A stretch of DNA of 64,000 nucleotides from NCBI GenBank assembly GCA_022538095.1, contig JAKYXN010000002.1, positions 96,661 to 160,660 of the forward strand, read 5' to 3'. Of this stretch, positions 9,668 to 19,705 are shown piece after piece. Under the pieces are notes generated by a model, which was not told where the DNA came from, searched no databases, and worked only from the letters and a program-made list of their open reading frames with translations. Both the position numbers and the translations under genes were made by a program. Source of the stretch: Puniceicoccaceae bacterium K14. GTDB taxonomy: Bacteria; Verrucomicrobiota; Verrucomicrobiia; Opitutales; Opitutaceae. Every line of letters begins with the position of its first letter. Position 1 is the stretch's first letter.

Positions 9668-11080
9668 ATGAGTATGAGAAAAATTAAAATATCTGTTTTG
9701 GTAATTATTTTGTCATTACAATGTTTTGTGTTTGGTGATCCCGTCTCAAGTCTGCCCGAAGATGGTATTTCTGATGAGAGGGAGGCGAGAATGGCTTGGT
9801 GGCGTGAAGCGCGTTTTGGAATGTTTGTTCATTGGGGGCTTTACTCAGGACTTGCTGGAACTTGGAAGGGAGAAATGGTTGGAGATCGAGGAGGTATGGA
9901 ATGGATCCAAAGCAAAGTGAAGGCGGATACTTGGGAGTATGCTCATGAAGCTGTTCCTTATTTTCGCCCGATCGAGGGGTTTGCGGACGAGTGGGCTAAG
10001 TTAGCTCGAGAAGCGGGCTGTAAGTATGTCGTTTTCACTACAAAACACCACGATGGGTTTGCTCTACACGATTCGAATGTGAGCACCTACGACGCGAAAG
10101 ACTTGGTTGGGAGGGACTTGTGTAAGGAAATTACTGATTCGATTAGAGCAGAAGGTTTGAAGGTAGGTTTTTATCATTCTGTGATCGATTGGCATCATCC
10201 GCAGTATGACTATGTGGCGGCTGGTCTTTTGCCACATCCTCTCAAAGAGAAGCCGAGTCCGAATGGGGCGCGTAATCATAAACTCTACGTTGACTATCTA
10301 CACACGCAGGCTGAGGAGCTGATGTCTAACTACGGCGATGTCGATATTCTTTGGTGGGACTATTCGAAAAAGGATGCGGCTGGAGAGTTCTGGGAGGCTG
10401 AAAAACTGATGGATATGGTGCGAAGCAATCAACCAAATATCGTAAGTAACAATCGGCTTTATCCTATAACTTCTCCGAGTGAGTCCTCTAAGCTGGATAG
10501 ATTGAAGCAGTGGAATCCCGAACACGGCGATTTTACGACTCCTGAGCAGCATATCCCTGCAACTGGTATTTCGGGAGTAGATTGGGAAGTGTGCATGACA
10601 ATGAATGGCACTTGGGGGTTCAGTGATCACGACCACAATTGGAAGACCGATAGGGTCTTGATTCGAAACCTTGTGGATATCGTATCCAAAGGAGGGAACT
10701 ATCTTCTTAATATTGGTCCAAGAGGAGATGGAACCATCCCAGAAGAAAGTCTGAAGGCGATGGCAACAATTGGTAAATGGATGAACGTGAATTCAGAAAG
10801 TATATACGGTACACAAGCGAGTCCGTTTGAGACTCCTGCTTGGGGACGATATACGAGGAAGGAAGGGGAGCTGTATGCGCATGTGTTCGATTGGCCAGAA
10901 GATGATAAACTTATTGTGGGTTCTAAGGAGATGAAAGTCTCAAAAGCTTATCTGCTAGCAGACGAGAATGAATCAGAGCTCTCAATCGAGAAAACGGAAA
11001 AAGGTTTGGTTTTGCATCTCCCGCAAACTGCTCCAGATGAGAATGTTTCTGTAGTGAAAATCGAATACGAAAGATTGTAA
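9668..11080 (+). CDS. GH29 alpha-L-fucosidase 1
   Basis: A 470-residue secreted enzyme with a signal peptide (residues 1-23, ending SLQCFVFGDP). GH29 landmarks appear in order: WWREARFGMFVHWGLYS, the strand KYVVFTTKHHDGFALHDS, GFYHSVIDWHHP, and the nucleophile strand DILWWDYSKK with Asp231. GGNYLLNIGPRGDG occurs later. The family acts by a retaining mechanism on terminal alpha-L-fucose. The acid/base residue cannot be placed by eye. It directly follows the propeller glycosidase and probably shares its transcript. Confidence 0.94.
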   Translation: MSMRKIKISVLVIILSLQCFVFGDPVSSLPEDGISDEREARMAWWREARFGMFVHWGLYSGLAGTWKGEMVGDRGGMEWIQSKVKADTWEYAHEAVPYFRPIEGFADEWAKLAREAGCKYVVFTTKHHDGFALHDSNVSTYDAKDLVGRDLCKEITDSIRAEGLKVGFYHSVIDWHHPQYDYVAAGLLPHPLKEKPSPNGARNHKLYVDYLHTQAEELMSNYGDVDILWWDYSKKDAAGEFWEAEKLMDMVRSNQPNIVSNNRLYPITSPSESSKLDRLKQWNPEHGDFTTPEQHIPATGISGVDWEVCMTMNGTWGFSDHDHNWKTDRVLIRNLVDIVSKGGNYLLNIGPRGDGTIPEESLKAMATIGKWMNVNSESIYGTQASPFETPAWGRYTRKEGELYAHVFDWPEDDKLIVGSKEMKVSKAYLLADENESELSIEKTEKGLVLHLPQTAPDENVSVVKIEYERL

Positions 11081-11435
11081 AAATTCATTGAGCGCAGGTG
11101 CAGTATGAATATCGAATTGATTTATCGCGTAACGACGATCGGCCTCGTTCTGATTACTATGGCAAGGGGATGGGAATGAAGCGGGCAGATAAATTATTCG
11201 GGTTTGGGAAGGTTTCCGATTCAACGTTCGTGGGTATTGGTCAAGAAGACCAAACCATGCATCGTGGTAAAGTTGGGGTTACTTCGCAGCGTTCTAATGA
11301 TCCCACTCGAGAGTCATTCGGCGTAAGTTCTGATACGATACGAGAACAATTCTAATAGGAAAAGAAGTTTTCTACAAAGCGACTTCATGTGCGAGCAAGA
11401 GTAGATTTCAAATTATTAATATACTGTATAAAAAA
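11081..11435. other. Intergenic stretch, no supported gene
   Basis: 355 bases between the fucosidase and the next sulfatase. An 85-residue frame on the plus strand (11098-11355) and a shorter ATG frame inside the stretch show no family motif or ribosome site. The region could be a gene relic or simply hold the promoter of the next sulfatase. The last 40 bases are AT-rich (ATTAATATACTGTATAAA). Confidence 0.4.
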
Positions 11436-12896
11436 ATGATTCTAAAAAACAAATATAGATCTGTCCTTACTTTTGTATCCACGCTTGCGTTTCTGAGTGC
11501 TTTTTCAACCTCAGAACCTCAAAAACCAAATGTCCTCGTCTTTCTAGTTGATGACTTAGGCTACATGGATATTGGGGCAAACAATCCAGAGTGTTTCTAT
11601 GACACGCCAAACGTAGATAGCCTCGCTCGTACAGGTGTTCGATTTACTGACGGATACGCAGCAAACCCGGTTTGTTCTCCAACCCGCTACGCTCTGATGA
11701 CTGGAAAGTACCCATCTCGAGTGGATGCCACAAATTTTTTCTCTGGTCGCCATAGTAAAACTTTCGACCCAGCTCCCTTGAACGATCATATGCCTCTTGA
11801 CGAAATTACAATAGCTCAAGTTTTGAAGGGCGAGGGCTACGCTACCTACTTTGCCGGGAAATGGCACCTTGGAAATTCAGAAGAGTATTATCCTCAAAAT
11901 CGTGGATTCGATTTCAATATAGGTGGGCACAAAATTGGCGGACCGTATACGGGAAATAAATACTTCTCGCCATTTGAGAATCCCCAGTTGATTCCGGATA
12001 GCCCCGAGGGCGAGCACTTGCCAGATCGACTCGCTCGAGAAACGGCGAAATTTATCGATGACCACAAAGATCAACCTTTTTTCGCTTACCTTTCTTTCTA
12101 CTCCGTACATACGCCATTGATGGGGCGCCCGGATTTGGTAGAGAAATATGAGGCGAGGGCGAAAGAAATAGTAGGTGAGGAGTTTACTACCGATGAGCAA
12201 GTATATGGAGACAAGGAGCGTTTCGTCCGAATTTTGCAGAATCATGCCGTGTACGCCGCGATGGTGGAAGCGATGGACGAGGCGGTAGGAAAAGTCCTAC
12301 AACAGCTCGAAGATTCTGGAGTAGCGAACAACACGATTGTTGTATTTACTTCTGACAATGGTGGCTTGTCTACTGCGGAGGGAAGCCCGACAAGTAACTC
12401 GCCGCTTCGTGGTGGCAAGGGATGGGTACACGAGGGCGGTATCCGGGAACCTTGGATCATTCGATACCCTGGTGTTGCGCAGGCAGGAACAATTAGCTCG
12501 GAGCAAATTTGCTCAATCGACCTCTTTCCTACACTCGCCGCCGCATCCGGAGCCACGGTAGCGCATGAAATCGATGGGTTGAGTTTAATACCTGTTTTGA
12601 AAGGCGAGTCACTCGCTCGTCGGTCATTGTTTTGGCACTACCCCCACTATAGCAACCAGGGTGGTATTCCCGGAGGAGCCATTCGAGAGGGAGATTATAA
12701 GCTTTTTGAACGCTATGAAGATGGGCGTGTGCATCTTTACAATTTGAAAGAAGACATTGGGGAGCAGAATGACCTCGCCGCGCACTATCCTGAGAAAGTG
12801 GCTCAAATGCGGGCACGTCTTCACGCTTGGTATAAGGAAGTCGATGCGAAATTTCTCCAAAAAAAGGAGGATGGCCCGGAGCCGTGGAAACCTTAG
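11436..12896 (+). CDS. Secreted sulfatase 4 (S1 family, Cys type)
   Basis: A 486-residue sulfatase with a short signal peptide (residues 9-26, [18 protein letters not shown]). [17 protein letters not shown] precedes the activation motif C80-S-P-T-R in [24 protein letters not shown] and [15 protein letters not shown] follow. The CSPTR motif and the [12 protein letters not shown] stretch set it apart from the three upstream sulfatases, so it probably attacks another sulfate position. Its stop codon overlaps by three to four bases with the end of the convergent GH95 gene. Confidence 0.93.
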   Translation: MILKNKYRSVLTFVSTLAFLSAFSTSEPQKPNVLVFLVDDLGYMDIGANNPECFYDTPNVDSLARTGVRFTDGYAANPVCSPTRYALMTGKYPSRVDATNFFSGRHSKTFDPAPLNDHMPLDEITIAQVLKGEGYATYFAGKWHLGNSEEYYPQNRGFDFNIGGHKIGGPYTGNKYFSPFENPQLIPDSPEGEHLPDRLARETAKFIDDHKDQPFFAYLSFYSVHTPLMGRPDLVEKYEARAKEIVGEEFTTDEQVYGDKERFVRILQNHAVYAAMVEAMDEAVGKVLQQLEDSGVANNTIVVFTSDNGGLSTAEGSPTSNSPLRGGKGWVHEGGIREPWIIRYPGVAQAGTISSEQICSIDLFPTLAAASGATVAHEIDGLSLIPVLKGESLARRSLFWHYPHYSNQGGIPGGAIREGDYKLFERYEDGRVHLYNLKEDIGEQNDLAAHYPEKVAQMRARLHAWYKEVDAKFLQKKEDGPEPWKP

Positions 12897-15421
12897 TGAG
12901 TAAGGCTATGTATTAATTTGCTGCCTAGATCATAGGATTCTCCTTTTTGAGTTTCTATCGTTGTGAGGTTCTCGGCATAACGCAATTTGCACGGATTTCC
13001 TAATTTCGACCGGAGTGTTGCTGATACTAGTTTTCCGCTCTTCCACTCCATATCGACTTCAAAGCCACCCCGTGTGCAAAGGCCTTTGACTGAGCCATCG
13101 GACCACGCGGCTGGCAAGCTCGGTAACAGCTCTATGACTCCTGCGTGTGACTGGAGCAGCATTTCTGCTATGCCTGCCGTGCTGCCAAAGTTGCCATCGA
13201 TTTGGAAGGGGGCGTGTTTGTCGAACAGGTTATTGTAGGTCGACTTCTTGAGAAGCATAACCAAATTATGGTGAGCTTTTTCGGCGTTCTGAAAGCGTGC
13301 CCAAAAATTGATTATCCATGCGCGGCTCCATCCGGTGTGTCCGCCGCCTTGGGATAAACGCTCGTCGATGGATTTCCGAGCCGCAGCAACCATTTCAGGA
13401 TTGTCGTAGAGGTTGTACTGACGCCCGGGATGCAGGCCAAATAGATGCGATATATGGCGGTGTCCTTTTTCTACTTCCTCGAACTCCTTCGTCCACTCCA
13501 TCAAGCGTCCATCTGTACCCACTTTAGGCAGCGTTAGATTGTTGAGTGCTCTTTCGACCTTTTGGGTGAAGGCTGAATCTATCTCTAGAATTGAGGCTGC
13601 TTCGAGTGTATTGGTAAAAAGGTCCCAGATTATTTGCTGATCCATGGAAGGCCCCATTGTTAGATTTGAGAATAGCTTTTTGCTGCGCAACAAATCATCT
13701 CGCTGTAGGTTAGTCGTGAATTTCCCTTTTATCGCCTGAAGTTCTTTTGAGTACTCGGATGTGGATACGCCAGGTAGAAGAAACTTGTTTTCTGGCGAGG
13801 TGCTTGGACCAGAAACTAACTTGGCTGTTTCCGGGTCTTCTACGAGCCAATCAAGGAAGAAGAGGGATGCTTCTTTTAGGATGGGGTAGGCGCGTTCCTG
13901 GAGGAAAATTTTGTCTCCCGTAAAACGATAGTGCTCCATGAAGTGCTGTGTAGACCAGGCTCCTCCAACAACCCATTGACCGTACTGAACTAGCCCGAAG
14001 GGAACGGTCCCATGCCAGATGTCAGAGGTATGCCCAGCAAAGAAGCCTCTGTTGCCGTATAGATTTTTTGCGGTCTTTTGGCCCGAAGGGACGAGCCGTT
14101 CGATATAATCCATAAATGGAAGATGGCATTCGGAGAGATTGGTCGTCTCCGCCGGCCAATAGTTCATCTGCGCATTGATGTTTAAGTGGTAGTCGCTGTT
14201 CCACGGTGCCTCTAAATCTTTGCACCATATTCCTTGAAGATTAGCTGGCAGGGAGCCTTCTCTTGAGGATGTTATGAGGAGGTATCGACCGTATTGAAAG
14301 TAGAGGGCTTCAAAGTCTGGATCGACTTCTAAGGGGGCAGGATTTGTGGGATCGCTATTGGTGTAGCCATAGAGTCGCTCCAATGTTGAATTTTCAGAAG
14401 GGGTTCCGAGTTGTAGAGAGACTCGTCGAAAGAGTTTTTGGTGGGCTGCGACGGAGTCTTCTTTTAAGTGGGTGTAGCCTTTTTTCTGTGCAGCGGAAAT
14501 TGTGCGTTCGCACTCTTTGACTAGATTTTTCGTAAGCGGGTTTGTGGTGTCATTGCGATTATAGTCGGTATTCGCAGCTATATATATTGTAACTGTATCA
14601 GACGCTTGAACACGAATTGCTCCGTCTTTGATTAGCGAAGATCCATTTTGGGTAACGACTTTGTAGACGGTGGCAAACTTTACGCCAAGCTGGGTGTCTC
14701 CATGAGATGCTTGGCCTTGGGCAATAAGAGAGTGGTTCCCTTTGGTCTCGACTTCGAAGATCCCGTCGCGCTCAACGTTTGCAGTGAAGGATATCGATCC
14801 TGGCTTGTCGGCTGTGATGCGAATGGTGATTAGGTCATCGATTGGGCTCGCTGTAACTTCACGAATATATCTGATGCCATTTATTGTGAATTGGGTCGTA
14901 GTTATAGCGGTATCAAGATTGAGATCTCTGCAGTACGAAGTTGCTTGATCGGTGAATCCAAAGTCGAATCTCAGCGCTCCCATCGTTTGGTAACTTCGCG
15001 GAGATACGCGGTCGGCCATGATTGTTTGCTGAAGAGCTTGCCCCTCCGTGTATTTTCCTGCGAAAAGAAGCGAGCGAACGTTATCAATCGTTTCGCTGAC
15101 ATTTTGCTTCACTTCTGGAATGGGAGGGCCCGCCCAAATGGACTCTTCATTTAGTTGAATGATTTCCTTCGAAACTCCCCCGTAGACCATGGCTCCAAGA
15201 CGTCCGTTTCCGATAGGTAAGGCTTCTTCCCAGTGGGTCGCAGGCTGCTTGTACCAAAGTGAAAGTCGCTCGTCCGGCGATTGGTTCAGGGGTAGAGTTT
15301 CGGCTATCTCACTGTAGTTGAATTTACTTACTTTTTCAATTTTAGGGGAAGCGAGAGCAGTTGTAGCTTGAAGAGTGAAAGCATATGCAATCGCACTCAG
15401 AATGAGTAACGAAATTTTCAT
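12893..15421 (-). CDS. GH95 alpha-L-fucosidase / alpha-L-galactosidase family enzyme
   Basis: An 842-residue secreted enzyme with a signal peptide (ending ATTALASP). It has the GH95 layout. The N-terminal domain holds [19 protein letters not shown]. The catalytic barrel carries [14 protein letters not shown] (Asn414 and Asn416), the candidate acid Glu544 in SPEN, and Asp742 in [20 protein letters not shown]. These match the Asn-Asn/Glu/Asp set of the family, which works by inversion. Known members release alpha-1,2-linked fucose or alpha-L-galactose, and which applies here is unclear. It is transcribed toward the sulfatase run, with its promoter region in 15422-15961. Confidence 0.94.
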   Translation of the reverse strand: MKISLLILSAIAYAFTLQATTALASPKIEKVSKFNYSEIAETLPLNQSPDERLSLWYKQPATHWEEALPIGNGRLGAMVYGGVSKEIIQLNEESIWAGPPIPEVKQNVSETIDNVRSLLFAGKYTEGQALQQTIMADRVSPRSYQTMGALRFDFGFTDQATSYCRDLNLDTAITTTQFTINGIRYIREVTASPIDDLITIRITADKPGSISFTANVERDGIFEVETKGNHSLIAQGQASHGDTQLGVKFATVYKVVTQNGSSLIKDGAIRVQASDTVTIYIAANTDYNRNDTTNPLTKNLVKECERTISAAQKKGYTHLKEDSVAAHQKLFRRVSLQLGTPSENSTLERLYGYTNSDPTNPAPLEVDPDFEALYFQYGRYLLITSSREGSLPANLQGIWCKDLEAPWNSDYHLNINAQMNYWPAETTNLSECHLPFMDYIERLVPSGQKTAKNLYGNRGFFAGHTSDIWHGTVPFGLVQYGQWVVGGAWSTQHFMEHYRFTGDKIFLQERAYPILKEASLFFLDWLVEDPETAKLVSGPSTSPENKFLLPGVSTSEYSKELQAIKGKFTTNLQRDDLLRSKKLFSNLTMGPSMDQQIIWDLFTNTLEAASILEIDSAFTQKVERALNNLTLPKVGTDGRLMEWTKEFEEVEKGHRHISHLFGLHPGRQYNLYDNPEMVAAARKSIDERLSQGGGHTGWSRAWIINFWARFQNAEKAHHNLVMLLKKSTYNNLFDKHAPFQIDGNFGSTAGIAEMLLQSHAGVIELLPSLPAAWSDGSVKGLCTRGGFEVDMEWKSGKLVSATLRSKLGNPCKLRYAENLTTIETQKGESYDLGSKLIHSLTH

Positions 15422-15452
15422 TTGATCTTTAGAATTCCTAACGTTAATTTGC

Positions 15453-15493
15453 AGTGCTTTTCTGAGCGAGATTCGCCTACCGAGAAAAGCACT
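15453..15493. promoter_or_regulatory. 11-bp perfect inverted repeat upstream of the GH95 gene
   Basis: AGTGCTTTTCT at 15453-15463 and its exact reverse complement AGAAAAGCACT at 15483-15493 are separated by 19 bases. They lie 32-72 bases upstream of the GH95 start. Location and symmetry suit an operator for a dimeric regulator. A hairpin in the 5' untranslated RNA is the alternative. Confidence 0.45.
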
Positions 15494-15961
15494 CGCACTT
15501 TTTACCTGAAAGCGGTGTGTTGTGGGTAGGACCCTTGATTCAATAATATGGATTTTGGCCCATTGTGCACGAAAGAAGTTCCTGCTGTAAGTGTATGAGA
15601 TTTGAGAGCTTTTGTACGCGGGATTGCATTTCCGATTCTATCTCTACGATGTTGTTTTCACCAAATTTCGGTGAGGCTAGAGAGAATGGATAGATACTTC
15701 TCTGTATTCAGAGTGAAATCGTAGTTCGCGCGGTGATTGGCCTGCACGCGTTGTATCAGCTGTTCGTTACCAATTTTCGATGTGGATGACTCCTTGTGTT
15801 GGCGCGAAGAGGTCTGTGAAGAAACGTGCACACAAAGAGCAGGCTTTTCAGAGAAAACGCACTATACGCAGACGATGGAAAATCGTCTCATGAAAATGAG
15901 CAAACGGTTAATAGTGAAAATCCTATGCTCGATCTGGCATAGGGGGAATAATAGCGGAAAG
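15494..15961. other. Intergenic stretch, no supported gene
   Basis: The rest of the gap between the GH95 promoter region and the tmRNA gene. A plus-strand frame starting at 15737 runs into the tmRNA and is rejected. A small hairpin (CACCAAATTTCGGTG, around 15660) is the only structure seen. Confidence 0.4.
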
Positions 15962-16315
15962 TGGTGGAGGTGGCGGGAATCGAACCCGCGTCCCTCGAGC
16001 CTTCTTGCAAAGCGTCTACATGCTTGTCGTCGTTTTTAATCTTACCCTCGGATCGCGACAACGCACGCTTTCCTTTGGGCCAGTCCGCTGATGAAGTACG
16101 GCTAGAGCGCAACAGGCAGCCGCTCTGGCTATGCTCGCTAGTCGTCGCTCCCGTTACCTAGCGAGTATCGGTAGGGGAACGTAGCTGAACTATGCAGCTA
16201 GAGGCATTTCTTCAGATGTGCCATTTGTGTTTTTAATGGAGGTTTAACGAGGCCAACCATTATCCTCGGCATGCAGCCAGACATTCCAACTTGAGGTCGA
16301 ATCCAGGGCACCCCC
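15962..16315 (-). ncRNA. ssrA: tmRNA (transfer-messenger RNA), one-piece
   Basis: Read on the minus strand, the gene starts GGGGGTGCCCTGGATTCGAC and ends in a T arm (GGTTCGATTCCCGCC) plus an encoded CCA. The ends form a seven-pair acceptor stem (GGGGGUG with CACCUCC, one G-U), with A as discriminator. The tag reading frame ends NGTSEEMPLAA followed by TAG at 16190-16192. The small, Ala-Ala-ending tail is typical of a degradation tag. The exact resume codon cannot be fixed by eye. Length is 354 bases. It rescues stalled ribosomes together with SmpB, which is not in the window. Confidence 0.95.
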
Positions 16316-16690
16316 ATGTGCGAGCGAAGCTCGCGAAAGTGTAAATGGTGAAGTGTGTACCGAGCAAAGCGACACTTGAGGAGCGTTGCGACGAAACATG
16401 GTGAAGTACCCGTACAGGGAGTTCACTGACTTCAGTAGAGTTTTCGATCAATTGATAGCGCCGCTTTCGCGGCTGTTTGACTAGCGGTCAAAGAACGTAA
16501 GGCTCACCATCAATTCTTGTTTGGACGAAATCAAGATGATTATGCGTTTATAAGCAAGGTGGCTGTTTTGGAGTGAGAGGCTTGGGTTTGTTGACAAGGT
16601 GGGAGAGAGACGCATTTTCTTAGTATAAGTTTCGGTGCCTTCTGATGAAGTCCGTATTACCTCTACCCCTTTTTTACCTGACCAAGAGTT
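16316..16690. other. Intergenic stretch between tmRNA and LacI-type gene
   Basis: This must hold the leftward tmRNA promoter. A -10-like TACACT on the minus strand (16338-16343) is well placed, but I find no good -35. A small GC hairpin (GCCGC-TTTC-GCGGC) lies near 16460. No gene is supported. Confidence 0.35.
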
Positions 16691-17767
16691 TTGACTGATA
16701 GACAGCCTGATCATTTTTCTCATCGTGTTACTCTCAAGGATATTGCTGTGAAGGCAAAGCTGAGTGTAGCGTCGGTTTCGATGGCTCTACGAGATAACCC
16801 GCGTTTGCCAGCGAGTACCGTTGATAGAGTGAAGCTTCTCGCCGAGGAGCTGGGGTATGTCCCGGATCCAGCACTGTCTGCTCTGGCTGCGCATCGAAGT
16901 CGGGTGCGTGTGTTTCGAGACTTTTCAGTGGTGGCACTTGTTTCGAATTGGTCTACAAAGGATGCGTGGGCGTCTTTGCCAAGCGCTCAACAATTTATAG
17001 AGGGAGCTCGCGCTCGCGCTCGAGAGCTTGGATACAGCTTGCAGCATCACTGGGCTAAGGCTGATGGGGTCTCAGCTGCGCGGTTTAGTGATATTCTTCG
17101 GGCGAGAGGCATTCGTGGGGTGTTGCTGGCTCCGTCTGAGTTTCCTGAGACGAAGTTGGAGCTGGACTGGGAATCGTTTTCTGTTGTGACGATGGAACGT
17201 AATGCACAGTTCCACCATCTTGTGCCGAATCATTATGAGGATTTGCTTTTGTGTTGGAAGAAAGTGCGTTCTTTTGGCTATGAGCGAGTGGGGCTTGCTG
17301 TCCGTAAGGATCTGGCTATTCGATGGAGCAACCAATGGGAGGCTGCGTACGCGTATGCTTGTGCGAATGCAAAGAAGAACCTTGTTTCGATTCCGACTTT
17401 AGAGCTTTCCGAGGATAATCCTGTGAAGCAGCTTCGTGAGTGGATCAGAGCTTATCGTCCACAAGTTGTGATCGGGCGCTGTGACAATTTTATAGAAGCG
17501 GCTAATGCTGAGGGGCTGGAAGTGCCTAGAGATATTGGATACGTCAGTTTGAACCTTATTGATGATGTGCCGGAAGCGTCAGGGATTGATCAACATCGAG
17601 GGATAATGGGAGCTGTTGCTATTGATGTGTTGAATTCTTTGCTGCAGCGTAATCAAAGCGGATTTCAGCCTGCTTCTATTGGGACGCAAATTGACGGTAC
17701 TTGGCGAGTGGGTTCCACTTTGTCAAAGGCTGTTCCCCAGCCAGTTGTAAACACTAGTGGCGAGTGA
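16691..17767 (+). CDS. LacI-family transcriptional regulator
   Basis: 358 residues from a TTG start at 16691, since no in-frame ATG precedes the DNA-binding domain. The HTH occupies residues 13-60 (VTLKDIAVKAKLSVASVSMA, then LRDNPRLPASTVDRV and LAEELGYVPDP). A periplasmic-binding-protein-like sensor domain follows, with HRGIMGAVAIDVLNSLLQRN near the C-terminus as in LacI/GalR proteins. It converges with the fucosidase at the end of the leftward operon, so it is a good candidate regulator of that operon and of the divergent TonB receptor. Its effector is unknown. Confidence 0.9.
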   Translation: MTDRQPDHFSHRVTLKDIAVKAKLSVASVSMALRDNPRLPASTVDRVKLLAEELGYVPDPALSALAAHRSRVRVFRDFSVVALVSNWSTKDAWASLPSAQQFIEGARARARELGYSLQHHWAKADGVSAARFSDILRARGIRGVLLAPSEFPETKLELDWESFSVVTMERNAQFHHLVPNHYEDLLLCWKKVRSFGYERVGLAVRKDLAIRWSNQWEAAYAYACANAKKNLVSIPTLELSEDNPVKQLREWIRAYRPQVVIGRCDNFIEAANAEGLEVPRDIGYVSLNLIDDVPEASGIDQHRGIMGAVAIDVLNSLLQRNQSGFQPASIGTQIDGTWRVGSTLSKAVPQPVVNTSGE

Positions 17768-17780
17768 GCTGCGTGCAGTG

Positions 17781-19649
17781 CTATTTTGTGGGCACGAGTT
17801 TTATTTCGCGTAGGCTAAAAAGGGTGTCGGCTATTAGGTTTTTTGGTGAAAGGCTTATGCTGTAGACGCCGGGTTTATCCAATTTTACGGTACCTAGATT
17901 GAAAGCTCCAAAGAGAGGGTCATTGTCTTCGAGGTCGTGTCCGTGATTGGAGCTTTTGCGTGATCGAACTAAGGGCCCGTCCCATTCTCCGGTGATTTCG
18001 ACAGAAGCGGATAGAGGTTTGAGTGATCCGATTTTGACTGTGTAGTCGCCTCCGCAGTCTTCGGTGCGTGCGGCGTAGTCTACGATAACGTCGTAGCTTC
18101 CGGGTTCATTGATTTTGAAATTCCAATTGATGGTATCTTTTTCGCTTGAGATGAATTCGATGAATTTTCCGGGCCTGATGTTTTCTCCGAAATTGTAGCT
18201 GGCGGTCTCGCTTGTAATTTCCGCTAAGCCAGAAATGAGCGTTAGAGTGCCATCTTTTCCTGCTCTGATTGCGTTTTGAACGACAGGCGTTTCATCAAAT
18301 TCTAAGACGAGGACGGAGGCCGATGGGTGCGAGCCAACTGGACCGACGTGAACAATGTAGTCGTCTCCGGCTGGAGAGGTCTTTAGTTCGTGGCGACTGG
18401 TATCTCCTAAGTGGTACGCTGTTCTGATGAGAGTCTGTAGGCCAGGTACAATTAGTTTTCCATCGCTCGGCCAATCGTAGACGTGCAGGTAGACTGTGTT
18501 GCCTTTGGTGGTGGACTGCCCCCAGGGCAGGTTGTTGAATAGGCTTTGATCTGTTTCGTATATGCTATCGCTATTGATTTCCATCCAATCGCCGACGGCT
18601 GCCATGGCTTCGTATTCGCCTTGCGAAAGTTCACCGTCGGGGCGGGGGCCTACATTCATGAGAAAGTTTCCTCCTTTGGCAGCTATTTCGATGAGGAGGC
18701 GAGTGAGCTCTTTCCCGCTTTTCGAGGAGACATGGTCGCCTTTGTACCAGTAGCCTCGATCATTGGTAATCGTGATGCTGCTCTCCCAATATCCGGGTAG
18801 TGGAAGTTTTGGTACAAGTTGTTCTGGTGTATAGAATCCTCCGAACTTGTCTAGGCCGCGATCATTGAATATGATATCTGGTTGGAGTTCTTTTATCATG
18901 GAAAGCATTTCTATAACGTCTTCCTTGACCCGTGGGTGCTTGATCGGGAGCTTACCACCGTAGCCAGCGAATGGCCAACCGATATCGAACCAGAGAAGGT
19001 CGATTTTCCCATAATTGGTTAATAGTTCGCGAATTTGACCTTTTTCGTAAGCGGCGAATCTTTCCCAAGAATCGGGGTGAGTGTTGACGCGCTCAGGGTC
19101 ATACTCGGGGTGGTGAAGAGAAAAGTATTTTCCGTCTGGATGGTGCCAGTCGATATGGGAGAAGTAGAAACCGATTGCGAGTCCTTCGGCGCGAAATGCG
19201 TCAACTATGGATCGAGTGAGATCAGGTTGAGGTTGGGCACTCCAAGGGCATGCGGGCGAGGTGACTTTGAAATCGGATAGATTAGTATCGTAATTATTCA
19301 TACCGTCATGATGTTTTGTCACGAATACAACGTACTTCATGCCAGCATCTTTGGCTGCCTTTGCCCAGCGCTCGGGTGCGAAATTGACGGGATCGAAGGT
19401 GCGATAGAGAGAGAACACTTTACGGCGCTCGGCTAGGGTATCTTCATCTACCATTTTCCAGATGTAACCGACTTCTGTTTGTGACCACGGACCCCAGTGA
19501 ATGAAGAGTCCAAAGCGCCAATCATCAAATTCCTCAAGGCGTTCAGGCATGACGTAGAGGTTTTCGTGTTCCTCGATTTCAGCTGGGGCGTGGGCTGAAA
19601 TGAAGCCGAGTAGGATTCCGATTTGTAGGGCGTTTGTAATGAATTTCAT
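17781..19649 (-). CDS. GH29 alpha-L-fucosidase 2 with C-terminal accessory domain
   Basis: 622 residues with a signal peptide (ending FISAHAPAE). GH29 motifs are RFGLFIHWGPWSQ, KYVVFVTKHHDGMNNYD, GFYFSHIDWHHPDG and the nucleophile strand KIDLLWFDIGW with Asp222. GGNFLMNVGPRPDGELS ends the catalytic part. From about residue 480 an added beta-rich domain (IEFISSEKDTINWNFKINEP, YDVIVDYAA) resembles galactose-binding-like modules and is absent from fucosidase 1. It is the last gene of the leftward operon with the symporter and sulfatase 5. A different linkage preference from fucosidase 1 is likely but not provable here. Confidence 0.93.
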   Translation of the reverse strand: MKFITNALQIGILLGFISAHAPAEIEEHENLYVMPERLEEFDDWRFGLFIHWGPWSQTEVGYIWKMVDEDTLAERRKVFSLYRTFDPVNFAPERWAKAAKDAGMKYVVFVTKHHDGMNNYDTNLSDFKVTSPACPWSAQPQPDLTRSIVDAFRAEGLAIGFYFSHIDWHHPDGKYFSLHHPEYDPERVNTHPDSWERFAAYEKGQIRELLTNYGKIDLLWFDIGWPFAGYGGKLPIKHPRVKEDVIEMLSMIKELQPDIIFNDRGLDKFGGFYTPEQLVPKLPLPGYWESSITITNDRGYWYKGDHVSSKSGKELTRLLIEIAAKGGNFLMNVGPRPDGELSQGEYEAMAAVGDWMEINSDSIYETDQSLFNNLPWGQSTTKGNTVYLHVYDWPSDGKLIVPGLQTLIRTAYHLGDTSRHELKTSPAGDDYIVHVGPVGSHPSASVLVLEFDETPVVQNAIRAGKDGTLTLISGLAEITSETASYNFGENIRPGKFIEFISSEKDTINWNFKINEPGSYDVIVDYAARTEDCGGDYTVKIGSLKPLSASVEITGEWDGPLVRSRKSSNHGHDLEDNDPLFGAFNLGTVKLDKPGVYSISLSPKNLIADTLFSLREIKLVPTK

Positions 19650-19705
19650 ATCTAGTCGGCTTATTTATAGTTAAGATTGGAGAACGTATAGTGGGGTGTG
19701 TGCAT

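Noticed and set aside
11098..11355. 85-residue frame after fucosidase 1
   Set aside because: No ribosome site, no family resemblance and composition not convincing; kept as intergenic.
15737..16039. 100-residue plus-strand frame
   Set aside because: Runs into the tmRNA on the other strand, and has no motif or ribosome site.
16244..16451. Two overlapping short minus-strand frames
   Set aside because: They lie in the 5' part of tmRNA and its promoter; no protein-like composition.
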